Assembly: GCA_021776825.1 (NCBI GenBank)
Contig: JAJFFG010000129.1
Location: 1 to 64,000 of the forward strand
Reading direction: 5' to 3'
DNA: 64,000 bases
Origin: Planctomycetota bacterium
Lineage (GTDB): Bacteria; Planctomycetota; JAJSAM01; JAJVHW01
Position numbers and translations under genes: made by a program
The notes under the pieces: generated by a model
Databases searched by the model: none
What the model saw: the letters and a program-made list of their open reading frames with translations, nothing else
Told to the model about the DNA's origin: nothing
Part shown: positions 30,737 through 38,736 of the stretch, in pieces
Numbering within the stretch: position 1 is the first letter of the stretch
Layout of the letters: every line of letters begins with the position of its first letter

Positions 30737-31833
30737 GCGCGACAGCCTGGGACACGGGCTTCCGGCCACTCCTGAAGTGGCCCGGGGGCAAGTCCCGCGA
30801 GTGGGCGCGCATCCAGCCGCACCTGCCTGCTGAGATCCGCCACGTCGTCGATCCGTTCATGGGCGGCCTCGCCCCGTTCGCGCTGACGCCGTTCTCTGGA
30901 AACGCGTTCCTGAACGACCGGCACCCGCGTCTCGTGGATCTGCACCGCGGGGTTCAAGCACAGGACGCGGCGCTCTTCGCGGCGCTGGATCGAACTGCGC
31001 ACGACTGGGACGCCCTCGGACCCCTCGCGACGTCCACCGAAGACGGCTTCCTGGAGCTGGTGACGACCGCGCGCGCCGGCGAACGCCCCGACGCCATCGC
31101 ACTGGCGCGGGAGCACGCCGGGGGCACTGCGCTGGAACCGTTCCTCGCCCGGTCGCTCGCGAACAAGGCGCTCCGCGTCGCGCGGCTGGAGACGAAGCAC
31201 GACGTCACCTTCGACGACGCCCAGTGCGCGGAGCACGGAGAGACGGCCGTGCGCGCCGCGTACTACACGCTCGTGCGAGAGCGCGAGCACGGCGCCGAGG
31301 GTCCGCAGGCGACGGCCGACTTCCTGTTCGTGCGCGAGACCTGCTACGGGTCGATGTTCCGCACCAACGCGGAGGGCCGCTTCAACATCCCCTACGGCGG
31401 CCGCAGCTACAACCGCAAGTCGATCGCGCGACGGGTCGAGCAGCTGCGATCGTCGACCGTGGCAGACGCGCTGTCCCGCGCGACGTTCTCGTGCGGCGAC
31501 TTCGCGGATTTCCTCGACGCGCTGCCGGTCACACTCGACGAGCGCGACTTCGTGTTCGTGGACCCGCCCTACCTCAGCGACTTCAGCACGTACGGGCCGA
31601 ACGCGTTCTCGGTCGCGGACCACGAGCGGCTGGCCGATCGACTCGCAGGCGCTCGCGCACACTGGCTCCTCGTGATCAAGGAGACACCCGACGTGCGGCG
31701 CATCTACGTCGACGGTGCGCCGGGTCGAGCGGGTGCGCGCGAGGTCGAGACGTTCGGAAAGCAATACGGCTACAACGTGCGCGGTCGCAACGTGCGCGGG
31801 ACCCGGCACCTGATGCTTGCCGGCGGCGGATGA
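30733..31833 (+). CDS. Dam-like (D12 class) DNA adenine N6-methyltransferase, orphan
   Basis: A 366-residue protein starting at GTG in a GTGA overlap with mgtE. It has the SAM-binding motif LLKWPGGKSREW near residue 13 and motif I VVDPFMGGLAPFAL. A Dam-type segment is CYGSMFRTNAEGRFNIPYGG (about residue 210), and the catalytic DPPYLSDFSTY lies near 278. These match the D12 class, which methylates adenine N6, often in GATC-like sites; the target here is unknown. It is longer than Dam (about 280 aa) because of extra sequence between motif I and the CYG segment. No restriction enzyme is nearby, so it looks like a solitary methylase, translationally coupled to a magnesium transporter. Confidence 0.87.
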   Translation: MSATAWDTGFRPLLKWPGGKSREWARIQPHLPAEIRHVVDPFMGGLAPFALTPFSGNAFLNDRHPRLVDLHRGVQAQDAALFAALDRTAHDWDALGPLATSTEDGFLELVTTARAGERPDAIALAREHAGGTALEPFLARSLANKALRVARLETKHDVTFDDAQCAEHGETAVRAAYYTLVREREHGAEGPQATADFLFVRETCYGSMFRTNAEGRFNIPYGGRSYNRKSIARRVEQLRSSTVADALSRATFSCGDFADFLDALPVTLDERDFVFVDPPYLSDFSTYGPNAFSVADHERLADRLAGARAHWLLVIKETPDVRRIYVDGAPGRAGAREVETFGKQYGYNVRGRNVRGTRHLMLAGGG

Positions 31834-31869
31834 CCGACACAGGATGAGCACCCGTCAGGAGGACGCGCG

Positions 31870-32547
31870 ATGACGATGGTCAACTTCGCTACGAACGGGC
31901 ACCAGACCGATGGGTACCTCGCCGTGCCGGCGTCCGGGAGTGGCCCCGGCGTGCTCGTGCTCCAAGAGTGGTGGGGTCTCGTGGACCACATCAAGGCGGT
32001 CTGCGACCGACTGGCGGAGGCCGGGTTCACGGCGCTGGCGCCGGACATGTATCACGGCGACTGCACAACAGACCCCGACGAGGCCGGGCGGCTCATGATG
32101 GCGCTCGACGTTCCGAAGGTGGCCGCCGACCTTCGCGGCGCCATCGAGTACCTGCGTGGGCACGAGGCGTGCGGCAGCGCGCGCGTCGCCACACTGGGCT
32201 TCTGCCTCGGCGGTCAACTCGCGCTCTACGGCGCCTGCGAGAGCGAGGGTGCCGTTGGCGCCTGCGTCGACTTCTACGGCGTGCACCCCAACATCCAGCC
32301 CGACGTGTCGCAGCTCGACTGCCCGGTTCTCGGCCTGTTCGCGGAGAAGGACGGGTTCGTGACCGCGGAGGTCGTCGCCGGGCTCTCCGAACGCCTCGTC
32401 GCCGCCGGGAAGTCCCACGACTTCAAGACCTACGCCGGTGTCGACCACGCGTTCTTCAACGACTCGCGCCCGGACGTCTACGACGCCGAAGCGGCAGCCG
32501 ACGCGTGGAGCCGAACCGTCGCGTTCCTCAACGCGAACCTCTCCTAG
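31870..32547 (+). CDS. Dienelactone hydrolase family protein
   Basis: A 225-residue alpha/beta hydrolase, preceded by AGGAGGA at 6 bases. The triad is plain: nucleophile Cys112 in TLGFCLGGQLA, Asp161 in AEKDGFV and His193 in GVDHAFFND. EWWGL near the N-terminus is also typical. Family members open lactones such as dienelactone in aromatic degradation, but many have unknown substrates, and no aromatic pathway genes are near. It follows the DNA methylase gene by 36 bases on the same strand. Confidence 0.92.
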   Translation: MTMVNFATNGHQTDGYLAVPASGSGPGVLVLQEWWGLVDHIKAVCDRLAEAGFTALAPDMYHGDCTTDPDEAGRLMMALDVPKVAADLRGAIEYLRGHEACGSARVATLGFCLGGQLALYGACESEGAVGACVDFYGVHPNIQPDVSQLDCPVLGLFAEKDGFVTAEVVAGLSERLVAAGKSHDFKTYAGVDHAFFNDSRPDVYDAEAAADAWSRTVAFLNANLS

Positions 32548-32572
32548 CCCGGAGACCGGCGAGGAGGTGAGC

Positions 32573-33424
32573 ATGCACCCGAGTTGGGCCGAGTGCTTCG
32601 ACCCGCGCGTCGGACGCGACGTCGTTGAGAAGATCATCGTGATGTGCGAGCAGTACTCTCGCGAGAACCGAGGATTCCGATCCACCGTCAATCAGTCCCT
32701 CGGCCGCTGGGTCACGGCGGAGCTCGACGATCCCGGCGGTGAGCGTGCCGATCTGTGGCTCGACGGAGCCTTGAGGAGCCTCGCCCACATCGAGAGGCTC
32801 GGAGTTCGAGAAGCCGATGTGACTCCCGTGCGCGCGGAGGAAGGCCGCGGTGCGCCTTCAAGACGCTTCTGGCGTCCGATCGTCGTCGCGACGGCGCACG
32901 TCACATGGGGCCTGCTGCTTGCAGCGGCCGAGCGAGATGGGTGGCGCGAACGGATGCGCGAGGGAGTCGAGCGCTTGAGGGCAACGCGCGAGTGGATCGA
33001 TCACATCATCGGTCTCACGTCCGGCCCCACGCAGCGGGACTTCCTGTGGCACCGCCTGCAGGTCGAGCTCATCCGCGCAGAGGCCGAGTGGGTCGCGCTC
33101 GCCGGCGGCCCGGTGGATCCCCCCGCCAAGGAACTCACGCGACACGGAGCGAGGAGTCAGAAACGAGAGCTCCGCGCGCTACGCACGATCCTGAGCTCGT
33201 CACCTCCGCTGGATATCGAAGCGGTGAGCGGGCTCATCAGGTGCGTCGAGACCACCGGCTACCCACACTTCAGTCTCGAGTCCACGTGGGGACCGGGGCT
33301 GACGATGGAGTCGTCCAGCCACGCGGTCCTCCAGTGCGCCGTCATCGACGTCGCTCTGCACGGTGAGCTCCGGATGCCCCGGGCGATTCAAGTGCTCCGG
33401 AACGCGAACGGGGCGGCGTCGTAG
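32573..33424 (+). CDS. Hypothetical protein (283 aa)
   Basis: ATG 32573 is chosen because GAGGAGG lies just upstream and the frame before it overlaps the hydrolase out of phase. The protein is cytoplasmic-looking and mostly helical (READV, GLLLAAAERDGWRERMREG, LQVELIRAEAEWVALAGG). Trp is frequent, and there is no signal, membrane segment or motif I recognise. It may belong to the same transcript as the dienelactone hydrolase 25 bases upstream. Confidence 0.6.
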   Translation: MHPSWAECFDPRVGRDVVEKIIVMCEQYSRENRGFRSTVNQSLGRWVTAELDDPGGERADLWLDGALRSLAHIERLGVREADVTPVRAEEGRGAPSRRFWRPIVVATAHVTWGLLLAAAERDGWRERMREGVERLRATREWIDHIIGLTSGPTQRDFLWHRLQVELIRAEAEWVALAGGPVDPPAKELTRHGARSQKRELRALRTILSSSPPLDIEAVSGLIRCVETTGYPHFSLESTWGPGLTMESSSHAVLQCAVIDVALHGELRMPRAIQVLRNANGAAS

Positions 33425-33470
33425 AAGGCGAGAGCGCTGCCGGTGGAGCGACTCGCTGACGGCCGGGTAG

Positions 33471-33977
33471 TTACCCGTCCGCGTCCATCGCCCAGTCGAT
33501 CTCCCCACCGAGCGCTTCGCGCAGCAACGCGAAGATCGGATGGTCCTCGTCGTGCACGCTGACGGCATCCCAGGCGGAGGTGCCTTCCTCGAACTCGAAC
33601 TCCACGAACGCCATCGTCCGAACGGAGGTCCCATCACCGGTGAGTGCGCCGGGCCGCTCGCAGACGCTGTCCCCTGCGCCGACGTGCACCATCGGCGCCC
33701 CCTCCCACTCCCCGGGAGGAGTCCCCTCGGGACACTCACCGAGCAAGTTGAACGCGGTCGGCGCGAGTTCGTCGGTGCCGAACTGCACCGACCACCACGT
33801 GCCGTCCAGCGGGACCCCGTCCACGCCGGTCGCCGGCCTGAGGTCACCGCGTCATCGCGCGTCCGCAGAGATGACGCCCGCCTGTACGAGCGCACCGACC
33901 ATCTCGCGTACCGTTTCGTCCGCAGGCGAGTGGAGCGCCTGCACGCCGACGCGAAAGAGCAGTGTGGACACGATCAT
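33471..33977 (-). pseudogene. Small gene interrupted by an in-frame TGA
   Basis: An ATG at 33977 with AGGAG 9 bases upstream opens a 41-codon frame (starting MIVSTLLFRVGVQALHS). It ends in TGA at 33852-33854. The same frame then continues without stop to 33471 for another 126 codons. That part is acidic and protein-like (LDGTWWSVQFGTDELAP, TMAFVEFEFEEGTSAWDAV, HPIFALLREALGGEIDW). The simplest reading is one gene of about 169 codons broken by a nonsense codon, whether a real mutation or a sequencing error. Alternatives are two genes, the second beginning at GTG 33824 (117 aa), or stop readthrough. No family is recognised. Confidence 0.5.
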
Positions 33978-34088
33978 GCAGTGACTCTCCTGAAGCTTCG
34001 GTCCCGAACAGCAATCGGGACACGCCGAACGATCTCCACCGACGCCGACCTCGCGAGCCGTTCTCTCGGTGGATGGATCGCATCCATC

Positions 34089-34475
34089 CTAGCCCTCGGG
34101 AAGGAGCAACCCGTCCGGGTCGTAGAGCACGCGATGCCCGGCATCGAGCACGCGCTGCGTGTCCGGGTCGCGCGGTGGCGTGGCCCAGACGAGCGAGGTC
34201 AGCCCGAACTCGACCTCCGGACCCTCGGCGTAGCGCACGCGGAGCGAGGTGACGAGTCCGTACTCCTCACGATCAACGCTCGCCGGCTGACCGAACTCCC
34301 CGACCCACTCCGTGTCAGCGAGGTAGTCGGCGGGCTCGCGCGCCACAACGACGAGGTCGACGTCGGACTCGGGAGATGCGCTTCCGCGCGCGTGCGAACC
34401 GACGAGAACGAGGGCGCGGACGTCGTCGCGCGCTTCTGCCCAGAGTACAACGGCAGTGAGCAGCGCCTCGATCAC
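34089..34475 (-). CDS. MNT-type nucleotidyltransferase domain protein
   Basis: A 128-residue protein starting at GTG 34475, inside a GTGA overlap with the upstream methyltransferase gene. It has the minimal nucleotidyltransferase signature: GSHARGSASPESDVDLVVV, where the Gly-Ser and Asp-x-Asp bind nucleotide and metal. A third acidic residue is in EVEFGLTSLVW. Proteins this size are often one half of an MNT/HEPN toxin-antitoxin pair, but no HEPN partner is adjacent, so a small housekeeping or orphan transferase is equally likely. Confidence 0.75.
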   Translation of the reverse strand: MIEALLTAVVLWAEARDDVRALVLVGSHARGSASPESDVDLVVVAREPADYLADTEWVGEFGQPASVDREEYGLVTSLRVRYAEGPEVEFGLTSLVWATPPRDPDTQRVLDAGHRVLYDPDGLLLPEG

Positions 34476-35623
34476 GGTCGGCGCGTGGACAGCACGGCGT
34501 AGCCGCGGATCTCCTCCGCCTCGCCGTCGTCGAACAGCTCGGTGATGATCTCTTTGTGCAACTCTGCGGCCTTGCCGGCGCGCACCACGATCGCCAGGCG
34601 CCCGCCCGGACGCAGCGCGTCGAACGCCTTCTGCACGAAGGACGTCGCGATCCGAAGGTTCGCGAAGTACGGCGGGTTCGCGATCACCAGGTCGACGCCG
34701 CTCGGCAGATCCTCGAGGTCCGTGCGGACCAAGGCCTCGACACGGCCGCTCACCTCGTTCAGCTCGATGTTGCGCCGCGCACAGTCGATCGCGCGAACGT
34801 TGCTGTCGACGAGGGTGACGCGCGCCTCCGGGTGTCGCAACGCCGCGTGGATACCGAGTGCCCCGCACCCGGCGCCGAGATCGAGGATCGTCGTGACCGG
34901 GTCCGGCTCCAGCCACTCGGCGAGCGCGCGCGTTCCATCGTCGAAGCGTCGGTACGCGAACGTGCCGGGCCGCGTCTCGAGACGCAGCGGGATCCCCGCG
35001 TCGTCGTCCAGGCTCTTCACCGTGGCGTGCACCACGTGCCGTCGATCGGAGAGCGCCGCGCCCTCGCGCTTGCGGATGCCGTAGAACGCCGCGCCCTTCT
35101 TGCGCCCGGCGCCGGCCGGCGTCACGTTGCGGAAGACCTTCTTCACCGCGTCGCGCAGCGCCCGGCCGTCGCCGTCGGTGGAGGCCACGAGACGCCCCCC
35201 CATCGCCAGCGCATCGTGCGCCGACTCGAGCAGGTCCCACATCAGCTGTCGCTCGTTGCGGGAGGGGAACGGCAGGGCCACGAGATCGAATGGCCCATTC
35301 GGCGGATCCGAGAGAGCCTCAGCAGCGATGTCCTGCACACCGTTGTCGTCGAGCACCGTCGCGACCTTCGAGGCCACGTACGCGTCCATGTGGAACCAGC
35401 GGAACCGCGCCTCCGGCCAGAGCTGACGAGCCGCGAGGAGTGGCGCGCCTTCGGTGTCCATGCCGAACAGTGCGTTCGACGGCGGCGTCTTCGGCAACGC
35501 CTCGATCAAGAAGCGCGAGGCGTCGCTCAGGCCGCGCGGGCTGACGAAGACGACGTCGCCGTCGCGCGTCTCGTCGCGGCGGCGGTCCATCGCGCGGGGG
35601 CCGCCGAGACGGTACGTGGTCAT
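34472..35623 (-). CDS. RsmC/RlmG-like class I SAM methyltransferase
   Basis: A 383-residue protein with the two-domain layout of the rRNA guanine-N2 methyltransferases RsmC/RlmG. A degenerate N-terminal Rossmann domain is followed by a catalytic one. The latter has SAM motif I TILDLGAGCGALGIHAALRH (about residue 245), acidic TLVDSNVRAIDCA and the catalytic VIANPPYFANLRIA (NPPY). The most likely substrate is a guanine in rRNA. Its TGA overlaps the GTG of the nucleotidyltransferase gene. Confidence 0.8.
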   Translation of the reverse strand: MTTYRLGGPRAMDRRRDETRDGDVVFVSPRGLSDASRFLIEALPKTPPSNALFGMDTEGAPLLAARQLWPEARFRWFHMDAYVASKVATVLDDNGVQDIAAEALSDPPNGPFDLVALPFPSRNERQLMWDLLESAHDALAMGGRLVASTDGDGRALRDAVKKVFRNVTPAGAGRKKGAAFYGIRKREGAALSDRRHVVHATVKSLDDDAGIPLRLETRPGTFAYRRFDDGTRALAEWLEPDPVTTILDLGAGCGALGIHAALRHPEARVTLVDSNVRAIDCARRNIELNEVSGRVEALVRTDLEDLPSGVDLVIANPPYFANLRIATSFVQKAFDALRPGGRLAIVVRAGKAAELHKEIITELFDDGEAEEIRGYAVLSTRRP

Positions 35624-35656
35624 GGAGTTTCCGTGGTCATGCCGAGTCCGTGTTGA

Positions 35657-37942
35657 TCAGTAGATCGCTTTGCCGAGCGCGTCGCGCGGCGTGACCGCGG
35701 TGCGACCGTAGAACGCGTCGCCGAGTCGGAGCTCGATCGAGGTGGGAGTTCCGGGGGTCACGTCGTGATCCGCCCCGAGCTTGAACGAGAACGTACGCTT
35801 CGCGGTGTCGAAGACGAGCTTCTTCAGCGCGCCCCCGCTCTTGAACGAGTGCTTGGTCCCGACCACCTTCAGGTCCGCTGAGCTGATCTTCGTCCGGAAC
35901 TCACCGACAACGACGTCGATGACGCCGTCGACCGCGCCGATCGGGGCGTCCGAGGCGAAGCGTCCCTTGACGACCGTCGTGCGCACGACACCGGGCGTGC
36001 TCTTCAGCTTGTCGACGAAGAACAACGGCGAGGCGGAGGCCTGCTTCTTCCCGACGAACTTCCCCCCGGCGAGCGGGATCACCTGGTCCGTGATCACGCC
36101 TCCGATCGCCACCCGGACTCGGACGCGATCCGAGAGTGAAGGCAGCTCGGCGCCGGAGATCTTCACAACGAGCGAAGCACGCGACGTGTCCTTCTTGTTG
36201 AGCAGCAGTTTCGCCTTGGTCACGATCGGGCCATTGACGAGAGCCGGAGCACCCGGCGCCGGCAGCGCGGTCTCGAAGAGCACGTCGTCGCCGCCGGACG
36301 CGCCGCTGATCTGGAACGAACCGGTCTGTGTCGCGTCGAGTACGGCGCCACCGGCATTGAGGTCCGCCTTCAGGATGATCTTGTCGCGCGCCGGCTCCGT
36401 CGAGTCCTTCAGTTTCAGCGAGGCGATCGCCAGGCTCGACTGCGGTGCGAAGAGCGGTCGGATCCACGCGGGCTGGACGGTGAGTGACCACGCGACGAGC
36501 GTGCCGCCGTCGACGCCGCCGGCCTGCTCCGAGATGCGCAGCCGCCACGTGCCGACGTAGGACTCGCCGACCAGCGCGGCGAACGACGTCGTCGGCGTGA
36601 GGGTGCCGTCGAACGAGCCCACGATGCCGGGCCCGGGCAGTCCGCCATCGAACAGCGGGACGACCGTGCCCGTCGGGCTGACGAGAGAGAGACCGATCTC
36701 GTCGGGGTCGGCGTGCTGCAGGTTCACGGTGACCTCGAGATCGCCGATCGTCGTCTCGGCGTCGAACGCGGACATGTCCAACGTCGCATCGCCGACGAAG
36801 CCGTCCGTGATCACCGGGATGGCGCCCGGGTTGCTGACCGTCCGCGTCGCGGGGATCGCCGGCTCAGGCGGAGCCCCGAAGTCGACCTTCACGTTGTCGG
36901 TGCCGAGTGCCACGACGACCTGCTGACTCCCGACGATCTCGCCCGCGGTTCCGGGCTCGCCTGCCGCCATCACGACGACCTGGCCGGAGTTCGCCGGGAC
37001 GGGCACGGCATAGCCGCCGCTCGTCGACGAGATGGCGAAGAAGTCCGACGAGTCGGTCTCGATGCGCACACCGCCGATGCCCTCGCCGACGTCGTAGAAC
37101 AGGTTGCCGTTGCGGTCGTCGAACACGACGCCGGTGACGAAGACGGGATCCGCGTTGAACCCCTTCGCGAAGTCGATGGTGATCAGCCGCGGACCGACGC
37201 GCGTCCCCGGCGCGTTGTCGACGGCGACACCGATCCCGACCTCGCGATACTCGCGGGCCACGTCGTCCTCGGTGTTCATCAGCGTCGTGCGATGCCCCGT
37301 AATCGGCAGTCCGGTAGCTGGGTCGAACTCCTGTCCCCAGTCGACAGAGAACCCCGCGTGGGCGTGGAGCATGCTGTCGGCGAACGAGAAGACGCTCTCG
37401 CCGAGACTCCCTCCGAAGTAGCCCTCCGCCTCGATGCGCGCGCGCAGTCCGAGCTCGCCATCGAACTGATGGGACTGACCGTCCGCCTGCTTCATGAGGT
37501 CCGTGTGCTTCTGCGCGGCCTCGCTGATGAGGGGGTTGAACGCGAACGGTGGTTGCGCCACGAGCGCGTCGAACGCGTCGTGGTTCTCCTGCCGCGTGAA
37601 CTCGCGGCCGGTCACGCCGAAGCGCGACGTGTCGTTCTTGAAGAAGTTGTAGGACGACGTGACGTCGCTGTCGCCGTAGTCGACGAGCACGCGATCGGCC
37701 TCGGCCTGCGGATTGGCCCGCGCACGGTTCATCAGCTCCATGAAGAGCTGCTCCTCGTCGGACGGGTCCCCGTGGTCGTACTGGGTGATCGCCATGCGCT
37801 TGCCGCCGACAAACGGTTCCGCGGAGGCACCGTCGTCGACGAGAGCGGGTGGCGCGGCGTGACGATCGGCACCGTCGCCGATAGCTGGTGCGCCCAGACA
37901 GACCGTGAGTACGAGAAGAGTCGCAGCAGCGCGCCGGATCAT
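35657..37942 (-). CDS. Secreted CAP/SCP-domain protein with proprotein-convertase P domain
   Basis: A 761-residue exported protein; ATG 37942 follows GGAGGGG at 5 bases and opens a signal peptide (AAATLLVLTVCLGAPAIG). Residues 60-265 form a CAP/SCP domain: EEQLFMELMNRARANPQ, FNPLISEAAQKHTDLM, HQF and SLGESVFS supply its usual His and Glu residues. A short SdrD-B-like unit (VVFDDRNGNLFYDVGEG) follows. Then comes a P-domain near 380-500 (DLEVTVNLQHADPDEIGLSL, GTWRLRISEQAGGVDGGTL). The final 250 residues are beta-rich and unassigned. P-domains often accompany secreted peptidases, but no catalytic triad is present here. It is likely a cell-surface or extracellular protein. Confidence 0.78.
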   Translation of the reverse strand: MIRRAAATLLVLTVCLGAPAIGDGADRHAAPPALVDDGASAEPFVGGKRMAITQYDHGDPSDEEQLFMELMNRARANPQAEADRVLVDYGDSDVTSSYNFFKNDTSRFGVTGREFTRQENHDAFDALVAQPPFAFNPLISEAAQKHTDLMKQADGQSHQFDGELGLRARIEAEGYFGGSLGESVFSFADSMLHAHAGFSVDWGQEFDPATGLPITGHRTTLMNTEDDVAREYREVGIGVAVDNAPGTRVGPRLITIDFAKGFNADPVFVTGVVFDDRNGNLFYDVGEGIGGVRIETDSSDFFAISSTSGGYAVPVPANSGQVVVMAAGEPGTAGEIVGSQQVVVALGTDNVKVDFGAPPEPAIPATRTVSNPGAIPVITDGFVGDATLDMSAFDAETTIGDLEVTVNLQHADPDEIGLSLVSPTGTVVPLFDGGLPGPGIVGSFDGTLTPTTSFAALVGESYVGTWRLRISEQAGGVDGGTLVAWSLTVQPAWIRPLFAPQSSLAIASLKLKDSTEPARDKIILKADLNAGGAVLDATQTGSFQISGASGGDDVLFETALPAPGAPALVNGPIVTKAKLLLNKKDTSRASLVVKISGAELPSLSDRVRVRVAIGGVITDQVIPLAGGKFVGKKQASASPLFFVDKLKSTPGVVRTTVVKGRFASDAPIGAVDGVIDVVVGEFRTKISSADLKVVGTKHSFKSGGALKKLVFDTAKRTFSFKLGADHDVTPGTPTSIELRLGDAFYGRTAVTPRDALGKAIY

Positions 37943-38029
37943 GGGTTCCCCTCCGAGTCCTGTCATCCCGTTCGTCTCCAGGCATCATAGCGAGGGCGCG
38001 CCGGCTCAGGTGCGGTGCGCCGACCCGCC

Positions 38030-38677
38030 ATGGAGTCCCACGACCTCTCCGTCCCCCGCCACCGCATGGTTGACCACGACCTGCGGCGACGCAGCCTGCG
38101 CGACGAGCGCGTCCTGGCCGCGATGGCCCACGTGCCGCGCGAGGAGTTCGTCCCGCGCTGGTTGCGTGATCAGGCCTACGCCGACCAGCCGCTCGAGATC
38201 GGTGACGGGCAGACGATCTCGCAGCCGTACATGGTCGCGGCCACGCTGGAACTGGCGCGCATCGGAGCCGGCGATCGCGTCCTCGACGTCGGGACGGGGT
38301 CGGGCTACGCGGCCGCGGTGGCCTCGTTGGTGGCCAGCGAACTCTACTCGATCGAGCGCATCGACGGCCTCGCCCGCACCGCGGCTCGACGCCTCCAGCG
38401 CCTCGGATACGACGTGAAGGTGCGTGTCGGCGACGGGTCGCTCGGATGGCCGGACGCGGCACCGTTCGACGCGATTGTCGCCGCGGCTGCGGGGCCCGTC
38501 ATCCCGGAGTCGTGGAAGGCACAGCTCGCCGACGGCGGCCGGATCGTCGCCCCGATCGGACCACGCTGGGAGCAGCAGCTCGTCCGCGTGACGAAGCGTG
38601 GAGACGAGTTCGAGACCGAGACGCTGATGGAGGTCCGCTACGTACCCCTGATCGGGGATCAGGGGTACGACAACTAG
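38030..38677 (+). CDS. pcm: Protein-L-isoaspartate O-methyltransferase
   Basis: A 215-residue repair enzyme that methylates isoaspartyl residues in damaged proteins. Family motifs are RDERVLAAMAHVPREEFVP and the substrate-binding IGDGQTISQPYMVAATLEL. SAM motif I is VLDVGTGSGYAAAVAS, and a later strand is VRVGDGSLGWPDAAPFDAIVAAAAG. The ATG at 38030 is used; a GTG at 38015 is possible. A 12-bp perfect inverted repeat lies within its last codons. Its TAG stop is the first part of the TAGCAG repeat. Confidence 0.93.
   Translation: MESHDLSVPRHRMVDHDLRRRSLRDERVLAAMAHVPREEFVPRWLRDQAYADQPLEIGDGQTISQPYMVAATLELARIGAGDRVLDVGTGSGYAAAVASLVASELYSIERIDGLARTAARRLQRLGYDVKVRVGDGSLGWPDAAPFDAIVAAAAGPVIPESWKAQLADGGRIVAPIGPRWEQQLVRVTKRGDEFETETLMEVRYVPLIGDQGYDN
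38642..38668. terminator. 12-bp inverted repeat inside the end of pcm
   Basis: GTACCCCTGATC, three G residues, then the exact complement, ending 6 bases before the pcm stop codon. It encodes part of the C-terminus (YVPLIGDQGY). Such a strong hairpin could pause or end transcription, or stabilise the 3' end. No T-run follows, so terminator function is a guess. Confidence 0.5.
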
Positions 38678-38736
38678 CAGCCTGTCGCGCCGACGGTGTC
38701 TCACACGGCGACGCCGAACCTCAGACAGGCTGCTAG
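38674..38736. repeat. TAGCAGCCTGTC inverted repeat between two stop codons
   Basis: 13-bp perfect arms CTAGCAGCCTGTC (38674-38686) and complement (38724-38736). The left arm contains the pcm TAG; the right arm directly abuts the stop of the convergent HEAT gene (38737-38739). It is nearly the same as the element at 12211-12272 and is placed as a bidirectional terminator would be. Confidence 0.85.

Noticed and set aside
33852..33854. TGA as a selenocysteine codon
   Set aside because: No convincing bacterial SECIS hairpin follows at the expected distance, the flanking residues give no redox motif, and no selenocysteine genes are in the window.
34089..34475. MNT half of an MNT/HEPN toxin-antitoxin system
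   Set aside because: No HEPN-type gene lies next to it; the partner on the overlapping side is an RNA methyltransferase.
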